NCBI GenBank assembly: GCA_019638115.1
Contig: JAHBUK010000004.1
Coordinates: 62,001-126,000 of the forward strand
Length of the DNA stretch: 64,000 bases
Direction of reading: 5' to 3'
DNA from: Flavobacteriales bacterium
Lineage (GTDB): Bacteria; Bacteroidota; Bacteroidia; Flavobacteriales_F; PHOS-HE28
Shown here: one piece after another, positions 17,160 to 25,663 of the stretch
How positions within the stretch are numbered: the stretch's first letter is position 1
How the letters are laid out: every line of letters begins with the position of its first letter
The notes under the pieces: generated by a model
What the model saw: the letters and a program-made list of their open reading frames with translations, nothing else
Database searches by the model: none
Told to the model about the DNA's origin: nothing
Translations under genes and position numbers: made by a program

Positions 17160-18770
17160 ATGATGAAGACAATACTCTCCGCAGCATGCCTTTCCATCCT
17201 CGGGCTATTCACGCACGCTCAGGATGGCGGCAGGATCATCCTTCGGCTTGGGCAGGATGCTCAACTCAAGGACCTTAATATGAGCCACCCCTGCGCCATT
17301 GGTGCCGAGGCGGTGGACCGTGTAAGCATGCGCATGGGTGCACTGCGAACCCGGCAGATCGCAGGACGGAAAGGCAATGGGCCGAGTGTGTACGTGGTGC
17401 AATACCCGGAAGGCACCGACCTGGCGCCGATCCTGGCGGCCTATCGTTCATCGTCCACTGTTGCCCACGTGGAAGCCGATGCCATGGGGCACGGTGGCGG
17501 TGACCGCAGCTTCGTACCGAACGACCCCTACTACTTCCGCCAATGGGGTCTGAAGAACGATGGCAGCTTCAGCCTGTTCGCTGCCACGCCGGGCGCGGAT
17601 ATCGACATGGAGAGCGCGTGGGAGATCGAGCAGGGGAGCCCGGATGTGGTAGTGGCCATCATAGACTCCGGCACCCGCCTCCAACACCCCGAATTCGAGG
17701 GGCGCTTGTGGATCAATGCCGGAGAGATACCCGGCAACGGGATGGACGATGATGGCAATGGCTTCGTGGATGATGTGTACGGATGGGACTTCGCCAACGT
17801 GGACAACGACCCCACCGACGACCAGGGCCATGGCACCAATGTAGCCGGCATTGTCGGTGCGGCAGGCAACAACGATCTGGCGTACACCGGCGTGGACCTC
17901 AATTGCAAGTTGATGACCTTGAAAGCATTGAACTCCGCCAACCAAGGGTACTACAGCTGGTGGATCGAGGCCATGTACTACGCCGTGGACAATGGTGCCA
18001 ACATCATGAACATGTCCTTGGGAGGAACGCTGGGCTCACCGGAAATGCAGACGGCAGTGGACTATGCCTTGCAGAACAACGTGATGGTGGTGGCGTGCAT
18101 GATGAACACCAACTCCAGCGTACCCTACATCCCTGCGGCACTGAACGGGGTCTTCTCCGTGGGCGCCACGTCACCGAACGATCGCCGGGCAGTGCCATTC
18201 CCCTGGAGTTCCAGCAGCGGCAGCAACTTCGGTCCACACATCGATGTGATCGCACCGGGCAACTACACCTACGGGCTCAATCACCTTTCCAACACGGCGA
18301 TCAACACCTACTGGTCGGGCACCTCGCAAGCTGCTCCGCACGTGGCCGGGGTTGCGGCATTGTTGATCGCTCAAGACCCAACACGCACCGTTGCGGAGAT
18401 CGCCGACATCATCCGCAGCACCGCCGATGACCAAGTGGGCGACCCCTTGGAGGACGTGGCTGGCTGGGACCCCTACCACGGGCATGGCCGCTTGAACGCC
18501 TTCAATGCGCTCTCCATTTCCGTTGGCATCGCAGAGCCGGCCCGCACCACCCATTTGCAAGTGCACCCCAACCCCAACAACGGCACCTTCAGCATACGGG
18601 CACAAGAAGCCGGCTTGATCGAGATACACGATGAGCTTGGGCGGAAAGTGCATGAAAAGCGCGCGCAAGCCGGGGATAACATCTTTGCTCCCGACCTGGC
18701 CCCAGGCCTGTACATCGTGCGGTCCAGTGCAGCAACAGGCCCTGTTGCCCTGCGGATGATCGTGCAATGA
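17160..18770 (+). CDS. Secreted subtilisin-like (S8) serine peptidase with T9SS type A sorting domain
   Basis: 536 residues from the ATG at 17160 (MMKTILSAACLSILGLFTHAQ signal peptide; the frame is open upstream to 17085). An inhibitor-like propeptide covers roughly 25-120. The catalytic triad is complete: VVAIIDSGT (Asp), DDQGHGTNVAGIVG (His) and WSGTSQAAPHVAG (Ser). A calcium-type loop GNGMDDDGNGFVDD lies between Asp and His. The C-terminal 80 residues are a T9SS type A domain (LQVHPNPNNGTFSI, IHDELGRKV, LAPGLYIVRS). Predicted extracellular protease delivered by type IX secretion. TAATTTCG at 17106-17113 may be its -7 element. Confidence 0.93.
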   Translation: MMKTILSAACLSILGLFTHAQDGGRIILRLGQDAQLKDLNMSHPCAIGAEAVDRVSMRMGALRTRQIAGRKGNGPSVYVVQYPEGTDLAPILAAYRSSSTVAHVEADAMGHGGGDRSFVPNDPYYFRQWGLKNDGSFSLFAATPGADIDMESAWEIEQGSPDVVVAIIDSGTRLQHPEFEGRLWINAGEIPGNGMDDDGNGFVDDVYGWDFANVDNDPTDDQGHGTNVAGIVGAAGNNDLAYTGVDLNCKLMTLKALNSANQGYYSWWIEAMYYAVDNGANIMNMSLGGTLGSPEMQTAVDYALQNNVMVVACMMNTNSSVPYIPAALNGVFSVGATSPNDRRAVPFPWSSSSGSNFGPHIDVIAPGNYTYGLNHLSNTAINTYWSGTSQAAPHVAGVAALLIAQDPTRTVAEIADIIRSTADDQVGDPLEDVAGWDPYHGHGRLNAFNALSISVGIAEPARTTHLQVHPNPNNGTFSIRAQEAGLIEIHDELGRKVHEKRAQAGDNIFAPDLAPGLYIVRSSAATGPVALRMIVQ

Positions 18771-18917
18771 ACCGTGTTGGCCCGCATGGGAGAACGATGA
18801 GCGTACAGCCTTAGGCGTCCGGCCTTGATCTGTATGACATTGGTATTGGTGACCTACCGGACGGTGAGGGCGTCGATAGTGCCGTTCATTTTTCCAATTC
18901 TGAGGGTGGCAAGAATG

Positions 18918-19026
18918 GTGAAGGAAGTGAAGGAGGCATGGGAGGACATGCTCCCTAGATTAAGGCCCTGCTTCGCTTCCATGACCTCCCTTACCTCCTT
19001 CTCCTCCCCTGCCTCCCGCACCTCGT
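18918..19026. repeat. Purine-rich/pyrimidine-rich imperfect inverted repeat
   Basis: The left part (GTGAAGGAAGTGAAGGAGG and following bases) and right part (CCTCCCTTACCTCCTTCTCC and following bases) are roughly reverse complements around a short centre. It resembles the other dispersed low-complexity hairpins in this window at 24868, 56781 and 60508. It lies between the peptidase and the GMC gene; the rest of that 263-bp gap holds nothing recognisable. Confidence 0.5.
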
Positions 19027-19033
19027 TTTCCCA

Positions 19034-20650
19034 GTGAAACAGGAACCCATCATCCACGACCACATCGTCATCGGCTCCGGCTTCGGTGGCAGTGTGAGCG
19101 CCATGCGGCTGGCCGAGAAGGGCTACAGCGTGCTGGTGCTGGAGAAGGGCAAGCGCTGGGCAGCGGACGACTTCCCCAAGACCAACTGGGACGTGCGGAA
19201 GTACCTGTGGGCGCCGCTGCTGCGCTGTTTCGGGCCGCAGCGGATCGACATCCTCAACCGCATCATGATCCTGAGCGGTGCGGGCGTGGGCGGTGGCAGC
19301 CTGATCTACGCCAACACCCACATGATGCCCGGCGATGCCTTCTTCGGCCACCCCGCCTGGTCGCGCTTCGGCAATTGGAAGGAACGGCTGATGCCCCACT
19401 ACGCCACCGCGCGCTTCATGCTGGGCAGCACACGCTACGAGAAGGAAGGACCCGAGGACCAGGTGCTGGCCGACATCGCCCGCGACATGGGCAAGGCCGA
19501 TACCTACAAGCCGGTGGACCACATCGGCGTGTACCTCGGCGATCCCCAGAAAGCCACCGACCCCTACTTCAAGGGACTGGGGCCGGAGCGCAAGGGCTGC
19601 ATTGAATGCGCGGGCTGCATGGTGGGCTGCCGCTACCACGCCAAGAACACGCTGGACAAGAACTACCTCTGGTTCGCGGAACGTTATGGCGCGCGCATCG
19701 AGGCGGAGACGCTGGTGGAGCGCATCGAGCACATCGACGGCATCTACTACGTGCATACGCGAAGCATCACGGCCTGGGGCGGCGGCCAGCGGCGGGTGTT
19801 CCGCTCCAAGGGACTGGTGGTGAGCGCGGGTGTGCTGGGCACGCTGCGGCTGCTGTTCCGCCAAAAGCACGACCTGCGCAGCCTGCCCCACCTGAGCGAC
19901 ACGCTGGGCGGCAGCCTGCGCACCAACAGCGAATCGCTGTGCGGCATCTCGGGCATCCCGCAGAAGATGAACCACGGCGTGGCCATCAGCCGCGTGTTCG
20001 AGCCGGACCCGCACACGCACATCGAGCTGGTGAAATACAACGATGGCTCCGGCGGCACCTCGCCCCTGGCCGTGATCGCCGCCGGGCCGGGCCACCCCAT
20101 CGTGCGCACCGCCAAGATGCTGTGGAACACGCTGACCAGTCCGCGTAAGGTGTGGCGTATCATGCGCCGCGATTTCGGGCGCCACTCCATCATCCTGCTG
20201 GTGATGCAGAGCTTGGACAATGCGGTTACCATGCGCTGGAAGCGCGGACTCTTCGGCCGCAAGCTGCAGGTGGTGGACGGGGCCAACGAACGCGTGCCGG
20301 CCTACATCGGCGTGGGCCAGGAGGTGATGCACCGCTACGCGGAGAAGACCGGCGGCGTGGCCATGAACGCCACCACCGAGGTGCTCTTCAACATGAGCAG
20401 CACGGCGCACATCCTGGGTGGCTGTCCCATGGGCACCGATGCCTCCAACGGCGTGGTGAACGAGCGTTTCGAGGTGTTCGGCTATCCCAACATGCGCATC
20501 CTGGACGGCTCCATCATCCCCGCCAACCTGGGCGTGAACCCCAGCCTGACGATCACTGCGCTGAGCGAGTATGCGATGGGTTTGGTGCCTCCCAAAGAGG
20601 GGCATGCAGGAAGTACGCTGGCGGAGGAACTGGCGACGCGCACGAACTGA
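19034..20650 (+). CDS. FAD-dependent GMC family oxidoreductase (cholesterol oxidase-like branch)
   Basis: 538 residues from GTG 19034. The N-terminal dinucleotide fold is HIVIGSGFGGSVSAMRLAEKG with acidic LVLEKG. GAGVGGGSLIYANT is the GMC flavin-binding signature. A cysteine-rich stretch CIECAGCMVGCRYHAKNTLDKNY is typical of the actinobacterial/Bacteroidota branch near cholesterol oxidases. The C-terminus has HILGGCPMGTDASNGVV and LDGSIIPANLGVNPSLTITALSE, which carries the catalytic His/Asn region. It oxidises an alcohol substrate that cannot be predicted. No signal peptide, so probably cytoplasmic. Confidence 0.88.
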   Translation: MKQEPIIHDHIVIGSGFGGSVSAMRLAEKGYSVLVLEKGKRWAADDFPKTNWDVRKYLWAPLLRCFGPQRIDILNRIMILSGAGVGGGSLIYANTHMMPGDAFFGHPAWSRFGNWKERLMPHYATARFMLGSTRYEKEGPEDQVLADIARDMGKADTYKPVDHIGVYLGDPQKATDPYFKGLGPERKGCIECAGCMVGCRYHAKNTLDKNYLWFAERYGARIEAETLVERIEHIDGIYYVHTRSITAWGGGQRRVFRSKGLVVSAGVLGTLRLLFRQKHDLRSLPHLSDTLGGSLRTNSESLCGISGIPQKMNHGVAISRVFEPDPHTHIELVKYNDGSGGTSPLAVIAAGPGHPIVRTAKMLWNTLTSPRKVWRIMRRDFGRHSIILLVMQSLDNAVTMRWKRGLFGRKLQVVDGANERVPAYIGVGQEVMHRYAEKTGGVAMNATTEVLFNMSSTAHILGGCPMGTDASNGVVNERFEVFGYPNMRILDGSIIPANLGVNPSLTITALSEYAMGLVPPKEGHAGSTLAEELATRTN

Positions 20651-20705
20651 TCGTGCAACTGCTTCTGCCAGAGCCACGTAACAGGGCCTCCAAGCCCATT
20701 ACCAC

Positions 20706-21008
20706 ATGTCCAAGAACGTGATCATCGACCTGGCCTCCAAAGCTCCCACCGCAGCCAACCTGACAGCGTTGCAGGCCGAAGTGGATACACTGCGCCGCAA
20801 GCTGCAGTCCGCCCAGTTGGAGATCGACATGCTCAGCGCCGAGCGCGATGAATTGGTGGACGCCTTGCGCGATTGGGCGCGCTCAGGCCCCGAATGCCCC
20901 ATGGACCAGTACGAAGTGGGCATGCACGATGCGCTGCCGGAGGCACTGGATCGTTTGGAGCGCAGGGCAGGCACCAAGCGTGAGGCCAGCATCCGGCGCA
21001 TCGCCTGA
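20706..21008 (+). CDS. Small coiled-coil hypothetical protein
   Basis: 100 residues. Residues 18-60 (LTALQAEVDTLRRKLQSAQL and on) have a regular heptad pattern predicting a coiled coil. The C-terminal half is acidic then basic. No domain recognised and no signal peptide. It follows the GMC gene by 55 bp. Codon use is like that of neighbouring genes, which supports it being real, but its role is unknown. Confidence 0.55.
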   Translation: MSKNVIIDLASKAPTAANLTALQAEVDTLRRKLQSAQLEIDMLSAERDELVDALRDWARSGPECPMDQYEVGMHDALPEALDRLERRAGTKREASIRRIA

Positions 21009-21101
21009 GCACTTCCAGCGCGCGCAAAACGTGGACTCCTTCAAGTAGCTTGTCCACAAGCGGGTGCCCGGCTAACTTTCCGGCCCAACCCGCTCCCTCA
21101 C

Positions 21102-22088
21102 ATGCGCTTTTCCACGCTTCGTTGGCCCTTCGCGGCCGCTTTCAGCCTGCTGCTCCTGAGCCCGGCCATCAGCCAGGAACTCGTCATCAAACCCAAGTGG
21201 AAGGCTGGCGAGACCCGCACCGTCTGGTTGACCGAGGTGAGCAAGTCCTACGAGGATGGCGTACTCACCGAAGAGAAGGAAGAGCGCTTGGACGCCAAGG
21301 TGAAGGTGATGAGCGAGGACGCCGAACGCATCATGCTGGAGGTGGACATACGCAACGCCATGTTGAAGCAGTTCATGGAGTTGAGCGACAAACTGGGCGC
21401 TGAGCTCGATCCGTGGAAGCGCTTGATCCTGCGTTACCGGATCGACAAGAACGACGGAAGCACCACGCTCTTCAATTGGGAGGACGTGAGCGAGCGCATC
21501 CTCAGCAGTTACGAGCAGGTGCGGCGCAGCATCCGGAAAACGGAACCCGAGATGGTACCGATGCTCGACGCGACGCTCACCCCGATCATCGAACTCTACC
21601 GGAAGCAGGAAGTGGTGGAGTCCCTCTTCGCCAACCAACTGAACTTCCTCACGGCCTGCCTCTACAAGCCGCTGAACGAAGGCAAGCCCTTGGAAACCGT
21701 GGAGACCGCTGGCAACCCCTTCGATCCCTCCGGCCCCCAATTGACGATGAACTCCACCTACCACTTGGACGCTTTCGACCGGGAGAACGGCCGCGCCACC
21801 GTGCGGATCGATGAGAAGATGGACACCGAAGCCTTCCGCAACGCCATGCGCGCCATGATGGAAAGCGTGGTGAAAAGCATGGCCGGCGACAAGATGACCA
21901 AGCAGCAGCAGCAGGAAATGGACAGCGTGCTGGCGAGCATGGTCTTCGACCTGAGCACAAGCACCACGATCACCATGGACACCAACAAGGGCTGGCCGGT
22001 GCGATCGGTGCACAGCACCAACGGCAGCTATTCCGTGGAAGGCCGCAAAGGCAACACCGAGACCACCATCACGGCGGAGGTGCGCTGA
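21102..22088 (+). CDS. Secreted hypothetical protein
   Basis: 328 residues with a clear signal peptide (PFAAAFSLLLLSPAISQELV). The mature part alternates beta-like segments (VIKPKWKAGETRTVWLTEVS at the start; MDTNKGWPVRSVHSTNGSYSVEG at the end) with a long helical centre. It resembles the uncharacterised DUF6263-type lipid-binding-like proteins of Bacteroidota, but I am not certain of the family. TAACTTTC at 21073-21080 is a possible -7 element. No T9SS domain, so periplasmic. Confidence 0.7.
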   Translation: MRFSTLRWPFAAAFSLLLLSPAISQELVIKPKWKAGETRTVWLTEVSKSYEDGVLTEEKEERLDAKVKVMSEDAERIMLEVDIRNAMLKQFMELSDKLGAELDPWKRLILRYRIDKNDGSTTLFNWEDVSERILSSYEQVRRSIRKTEPEMVPMLDATLTPIIELYRKQEVVESLFANQLNFLTACLYKPLNEGKPLETVETAGNPFDPSGPQLTMNSTYHLDAFDRENGRATVRIDEKMDTEAFRNAMRAMMESVVKSMAGDKMTKQQQQEMDSVLASMVFDLSTSTTITMDTNKGWPVRSVHSTNGSYSVEGRKGNTETTITAEVR

Positions 22089-22153
22089 GACTGGGGTCGA
22101 CGGAGCGTGCTGTCGATCGGCGCTGCTGCAACAATACCGCTGAAGGCAGCGGC

Positions 22154-22161
22154 TACCTTTG
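22154..22161 (+). promoter_or_regulatory. Consensus -7 element (TACCTTTG) of the DCC gene
   Basis: An exact TAnnTTTG match eight bases before the ATG at 22170. It fixes that start and implies a leaderless or near-leaderless mRNA. Confidence 0.55.
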
Positions 22162-22169
22162 CCTCCGCA

Positions 22170-22604
22170 ATGGGCGTAGTGAATGAACATCCGGGTGGTG
22201 GGCAGGTGGTGCTGTTCGATGGCGTGTGCAACCTGTGCAATGGCTTCGTACAGTTCATCATCCAACGTGACCCGAAGGCCCGCTTCCGCTTCGGCGCCCT
22301 GCAATCCGACCAAGCCAGTGAACTGTTGCGCGGGCATCCGCTCGACCCGAAGGACCTGAGCACTGTGCTCTACCTGCGCCAGGGCAAGGTGCTCTCGCGA
22401 TCCACGGCGGCGCTGTACGTGGTGAAGGACCTTGGTGGCTGGTGGTCGCTGGCCTTCGTGTTCATCGTGGTCCCGCCGTTCATCCGCAACGCCGTGTATG
22501 GCTGGGTGGCGCGCAACCGCTACAAGTGGTTCGGCCAGCGCGAGACCTGCATGATCCCCACGCCCGAACTCCGCTCCCGTTTCCTCGACGCGTTGAAGGG
22601 CTGA
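22170..22604 (+). CDS. Thiol-disulfide oxidoreductase DCC family protein (DUF393)
   Basis: 144 residues from ATG 22170. VVLFDGVCNLCNGFVQFII near the N-terminus carries the DxxCxxC motif that names the DCC family. LSTVLYLRQGKVLSRSTAAL and a hydrophobic helix LAFVFIVVPPFIRNAVYGWVA follow, then WFGQRETCMIPTPELRSRF. The thioredoxin-like fold is inferred from family knowledge; the substrate is unknown. The upstream open frame to 22107 crosses the -7 element and is not used. Confidence 0.88.
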   Translation: MGVVNEHPGGGQVVLFDGVCNLCNGFVQFIIQRDPKARFRFGALQSDQASELLRGHPLDPKDLSTVLYLRQGKVLSRSTAALYVVKDLGGWWSLAFVFIVVPPFIRNAVYGWVARNRYKWFGQRETCMIPTPELRSRFLDALKG

Positions 22605-22638
22605 AGGCGTTCCGGTGTTCCGCCGCATCTTTGCGCCG

Positions 22639-23673
22639 ATGGCAACACACCTCGTTACCGGCGGCTGCGGATTCGTGGGCCGCAACATGGTCCAGCGGCT
22701 GTTCAACACCACCTCCGACCGGATCCTGCTCATCGACGACCTCAGCGTGGGCACCCACCCGGACACCTGGGCACCCTGGAAATGCGATGGCACCGATCGC
22801 GGCATCACCGTTTACGGCGATGGGCGCGTGCTCTTCCTCCATGCCGACCTGCGCGACGTGCTCCGCGAACTGAACAAGGACCCTGAGCACTTGGTAAAGC
22901 AGTACGGTCTGGACGTGGTGCGCTTCAAGGACATCTTCCACTTCGCCGCCATCGTAGGTGGGCGCAGTAAGATCGACGGTGATCCCATGCTCGTGGCGCA
23001 GGACCTGAGCATCGATGCGGAGATCTTCCTCTACGTGTGCCGCAACAAGCCGGACCGCTTCCTCTATCCCAGCAGCAGCGCTGCCTACCCCATCGACCTG
23101 CAGACCGAGAGCAACACCCTGCAACTGAAGGAGAGCGACATCGACTTCAAGAAGATGGGCGAGCCGGACATGACTTACGGCTGGAGCAAACTCACCGGCG
23201 AGTTCCTGGCCAAGATCGCCGCCAGCCACTACGGCGTACACGTCACCTGCATCCGCCCCTTCAGCGGCTACGGTGAGGATCAGGACCTCTCCTATCCCGT
23301 GCCAGCCATCGCTGCACGCGCCGCCAAGAAAGAGAACCCCTTCGAGGTCTGGGGGACCGGCAAACAGGGCCGCGACTTCGTCCACATCGACGACGTGCTC
23401 GACCTCACACTCCTCGCCATGGACAAGATCAGCGACGGCACAGCCATCAACATCGGCATGGGGCGGCTCACCAGCTTTCTGGAGCTGATCGAGGTCTTCA
23501 CCGGTTTCGCGGGCTACAAGCCGACCATCAAACCTTTGCTCGACAAACCCGTGGGCGTTCACAGCCGCTACTGCGACATGACGTGGGTGGAAGAGAACCT
23601 TGGATGGAAGGCGAAGATCAGCATCGAGGAAGGGATGCGGCGGGTTTACGACGCAGCGTTGAAGAGAATTTGA
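22639..23673 (+). CDS. NAD-dependent epimerase/dehydratase (extended SDR, nucleotide-sugar type)
   Basis: 344 residues from ATG 22639. The N-terminal Rossmann motif is THLVTGGCGFVGRNMVQ. The substrate core has FHFAAIVGGRS, YPSSSAAYP and YGWSKLTGEFLAKI (catalytic YxxxK), and RPFSGYGEDQDL. WGTGKQGRDFVHIDDVLD and the C-terminal sugar-binding half follow. It acts on an NDP-sugar of unknown identity. CATCTTTG at 22626-22633 is a probable -7 element five bases before the ATG, so the extra upstream residues (MFRRIFAP) are not translated. With the GT4 gene downstream it probably belongs to a glycan pathway. Confidence 0.88.
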   Translation: MATHLVTGGCGFVGRNMVQRLFNTTSDRILLIDDLSVGTHPDTWAPWKCDGTDRGITVYGDGRVLFLHADLRDVLRELNKDPEHLVKQYGLDVVRFKDIFHFAAIVGGRSKIDGDPMLVAQDLSIDAEIFLYVCRNKPDRFLYPSSSAAYPIDLQTESNTLQLKESDIDFKKMGEPDMTYGWSKLTGEFLAKIAASHYGVHVTCIRPFSGYGEDQDLSYPVPAIAARAAKKENPFEVWGTGKQGRDFVHIDDVLDLTLLAMDKISDGTAINIGMGRLTSFLELIEVFTGFAGYKPTIKPLLDKPVGVHSRYCDMTWVEENLGWKAKISIEEGMRRVYDAALKRI

Positions 23674-23675
23674 AC

Positions 23676-23699
23676 CGCGACGACGCGACGACGCAACGT
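23676..23699 (-). repeat. Left inverted copy of the GCGTCGTCGCG repeat
   Basis: CCGCGACGACGCGACGACGC starts two bases after the epimerase stop. It is the exact reverse complement of the 20-bp unit found three times at 24151-24300. The two sets bracket the GxxExxY gene. Confidence 0.85.
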
Positions 23700-23717
23700 T
23701 CAGTAGCCGCAAGAGTG

Positions 23718-24095
23718 ATGCACGAGAACGAAATCGATGACCACGTGATCGAGGCCGCCTTCCGGGTGCACCGCCACTTTGGACCCGGCTTACTGGAAAG
23801 CGCCTATGAAGCCTGTTTGGCGTATGAACTGGTGAAGATGGGCCTGAACATCGAAACACAGGTATCACTTCCCCTGGTCTACCGGGAGGTGAAACTCGAT
23901 GTGGGCTATCGGCTTGATATCTGGGTGGAGCGCAAGTACATCATCGAGGTCAAAGCGGTAAGCGAACTCCATCCCATCCATCTTGCTCAAATGCTGACCT
24001 ATCTAAAGCTGACCGGCAATAAACTGGGTCGGGTTATCAACTTCAACAGCCCGCTGCTGAAGGATGCTATGCAACGTGTGGTCAACAAGCTATGA
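23718..24095 (+). CDS. GxxExxY protein (PDDEXK-like nuclease family)
   Basis: 125 residues from ATG 23718 (MHENEIDDHVIEAAFRVHRH). The defining motif is GPGLLESAYEACLAYEL. LDVGYRLDIWVERKYIIEVKAV follows, with an Asp and ExK spaced as in PD-(D/E)XK nucleases, then HLAQMLTYLKLTGNKLGRVINF. The family (PF13366) is widespread, has no proven function and often sits inside short repeats. Here it is bracketed by inverted copies of a 20-bp repeat, which suggests a mobile or repeat-associated cassette. Confidence 0.88.
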   Translation: MHENEIDDHVIEAAFRVHRHFGPGLLESAYEACLAYELVKMGLNIETQVSLPLVYREVKLDVGYRLDIWVERKYIIEVKAVSELHPIHLAQMLTYLKLTGNKLGRVINFNSPLLKDAMQRVVNKL

Positions 24096-24150
24096 CGGAC
24101 CTAGCTATCCATCGCCGCACCCTCGTTCAGCCCGAAATTGCATTTCCGCT

Positions 24151-24300
24151 GCGTCGTCGCGTCGTCGCGGTCAACCCGAATTTCACATCATCACGCTATT
24201 TTCTGCATTCCTGTCGCGTCGTCGCGTCGTCGCGGCCACCTCGCATTTCCCATCAGAGCATTATCTTCTGTGTTCCCGTCGCGTCGTCGCGTCGTCGCGG
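24151..24300 (+). repeat. Three 65-bp tandem units with GCGTCGTCGCGTCGTCGCGG cores
   Basis: Identical 20-bp cores begin at 24151, 24216 and 24281, exactly 65 bp apart. The 45-bp intervals resemble each other (CATTTCC, TTATCTTCTG, TTCCCGTC blocks), so this is a tandem repeat and not a CRISPR. The last unit ends 16 bases before the GTG of the GT4 gene. No other feature is seen in this gap. Confidence 0.88.
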
Positions 24301-24316
24301 TTAACCTGCATTTCCC

Positions 24317-25657
24317 GTGAGCTCCCCCCACATCATCTGCTTCGGCCCAGGCCCCAAGTTCAAGGGCGGCATTGCGCAGTACAACACCGCGTTGGCGCGT
24401 GCACTGAAGGATGAAGGAGCGCAGGTCACCATTGTCAGCTGGACGCAGCAATACCCGGCGATCATCCCGCGCGAGTTCGTGGACAAGGCCAGCCGCAGCG
24501 ACTTCCTGGAGGGCTACGACATTCCGGTGAAGTACCTCACCAACTGGAACGACCCGCGCACATGGAGCGCTACCGCCAAGGCCATCGCAGCGCTGAAGCC
24601 GGACAAGGTGATCATCCAGTGGTACAACCCCACGCAGGGCATTCCGCTCAACACCATCGCGAAATACCTGCGGAAGCACACGAAGGCCGAGATCCTCTTC
24701 GACCTGCACTTCGTGGCCGCCAAGGAACAAAGCAGCTTGGACGCCCGCCTTACGCGCATGGCCCTGCGGCACGGGCACAGCTTCATCGTGCATGCCTACA
24801 AAACGGCGGAGGAGTTGAAGGCCTTGATGCCGGAGCGGGAGTTCGCGGTGACGTTGGACGGGAAGAGGGCGAATGGTCAATGGCGAATGGCGAATGGCGA
24901 AGAGCGCCCAGAGCAGAATGAGCTACCCATTCACCATTCACCAACTCCCATTCACTCAATACTCAAGCTATACCACCCCATCTACACCCTCTTCAAGCCC
25001 GATCCTTCGTTCGATAAGGAGGCATGGAAAGCCCAGCACAACCTGCGGAAGCACGTCTTCCTTTTCTTCGGCTTCATTCGCAAATACAAGGGACTTCATT
25101 ACTGCATCGAGGCCTTCGCGGAACTGACGAAGCTGCGCGATGATGTGAGCCTGATGATCGTTGGCGAGCGCTTCTGGCAGACGGTGGACCAAAGCAAGCT
25201 CAGCACCAAGCTGAAGAACGCGGTGTTCGGTACGCTGAAGAAACTCTTCCTGAAGAAGGCTGATGATGAGCGCGACTACGATCCGCTGGCGCTGGTGGAT
25301 TCCCTTGGCCTCAACGACCGCACGCTCGTGGTGGACCGATTCATCCCCAACGAGGAGGTGCCCCCGTACTTCCAAGCGGCCGACACCATCGTGCTCTTCT
25401 ACGAAACGGCCACACCCAGCGGGGTGGAAAGCCTCAGCTACAACTTCAAGCTACCGGCCGTGGCAACGCGCGTTGGGCATTTCCCGGAGACCATCACCGA
25501 TGGCTTCAACGGCTACCTGGCCACCCCGAAGGACATCAGCGACATGGTGCGCGTGATGAACGCAAGCATCGACCAGCCCATTCCACGTGAGAACGTGGTG
25601 GAGGCTACGAAGACGATGAGCTGGGAGAACTACGCAAAGGCGGTGCTGGCTAGCTGA
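24317..25657 (+). CDS. GT4-family glycosyltransferase with a repeat-derived insertion
   Basis: 446 residues from GTG 24317. The N-terminal domain starts ICFGPGPKFKGGIAQYNTAL (donor/acceptor loop of GT-B enzymes). The C-terminal domain has FFGFIRKYKGLHYCIEAF, LMIVGERF, YFQAADTIVLFYETATPSGVESLSY (the GT4 glutamate region) and LPAVATRVGHFPETI. Between the domains, residues of about 184-215 (RANGQWRMANGEE..., ...PIHHSPTPIHSI) are not glycosyltransferase-like and are encoded by the hairpin repeat at 24868-24960, which stays in frame. The enzyme may still fold, since the insertion is at the domain linker. Likely works with the epimerase in surface glycan synthesis. Confidence 0.85.
   Translation: MSSPHIICFGPGPKFKGGIAQYNTALARALKDEGAQVTIVSWTQQYPAIIPREFVDKASRSDFLEGYDIPVKYLTNWNDPRTWSATAKAIAALKPDKVIIQWYNPTQGIPLNTIAKYLRKHTKAEILFDLHFVAAKEQSSLDARLTRMALRHGHSFIVHAYKTAEELKALMPEREFAVTLDGKRANGQWRMANGEERPEQNELPIHHSPTPIHSILKLYHPIYTLFKPDPSFDKEAWKAQHNLRKHVFLFFGFIRKYKGLHYCIEAFAELTKLRDDVSLMIVGERFWQTVDQSKLSTKLKNAVFGTLKKLFLKKADDERDYDPLALVDSLGLNDRTLVVDRFIPNEEVPPYFQAADTIVLFYETATPSGVESLSYNFKLPAVATRVGHFPETITDGFNGYLATPKDISDMVRVMNASIDQPIPRENVVEATKTMSWENYAKAVLAS
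24868..24960. repeat. Hairpin repeat inside the GT4 coding sequence
   Basis: The left arm is several GAATGG/CAATGG units and the right arm is CCATTCACC units, together an imperfect inverted repeat. CCATTCACCAACTCCCATTC at 24934-24953 is the exact 20-bp reverse complement of 56789-56808, in another intergenic hairpin. Confidence 0.8.
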
Positions 25658-25663
25658 CAGGCA

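Noticed and set aside
18825..19037. Short open frame between the subtilase and GMC genes
   Set aside because: It is mostly translation of the purine/pyrimidine inverted repeat and has no protein-like features.
18854..20677. Open frame of 607 codons antisense to the GMC oxidoreductase
   Set aside because: Same reason: the sense strand has all the flavin-binding and catalytic motifs.
24151..24300. Three 20-bp direct repeats with 45-bp intervals, CRISPR-like at first sight
   Set aside because: The intervals are similar to each other, a fourth copy is inverted 450 bp away, and no cas gene is present.
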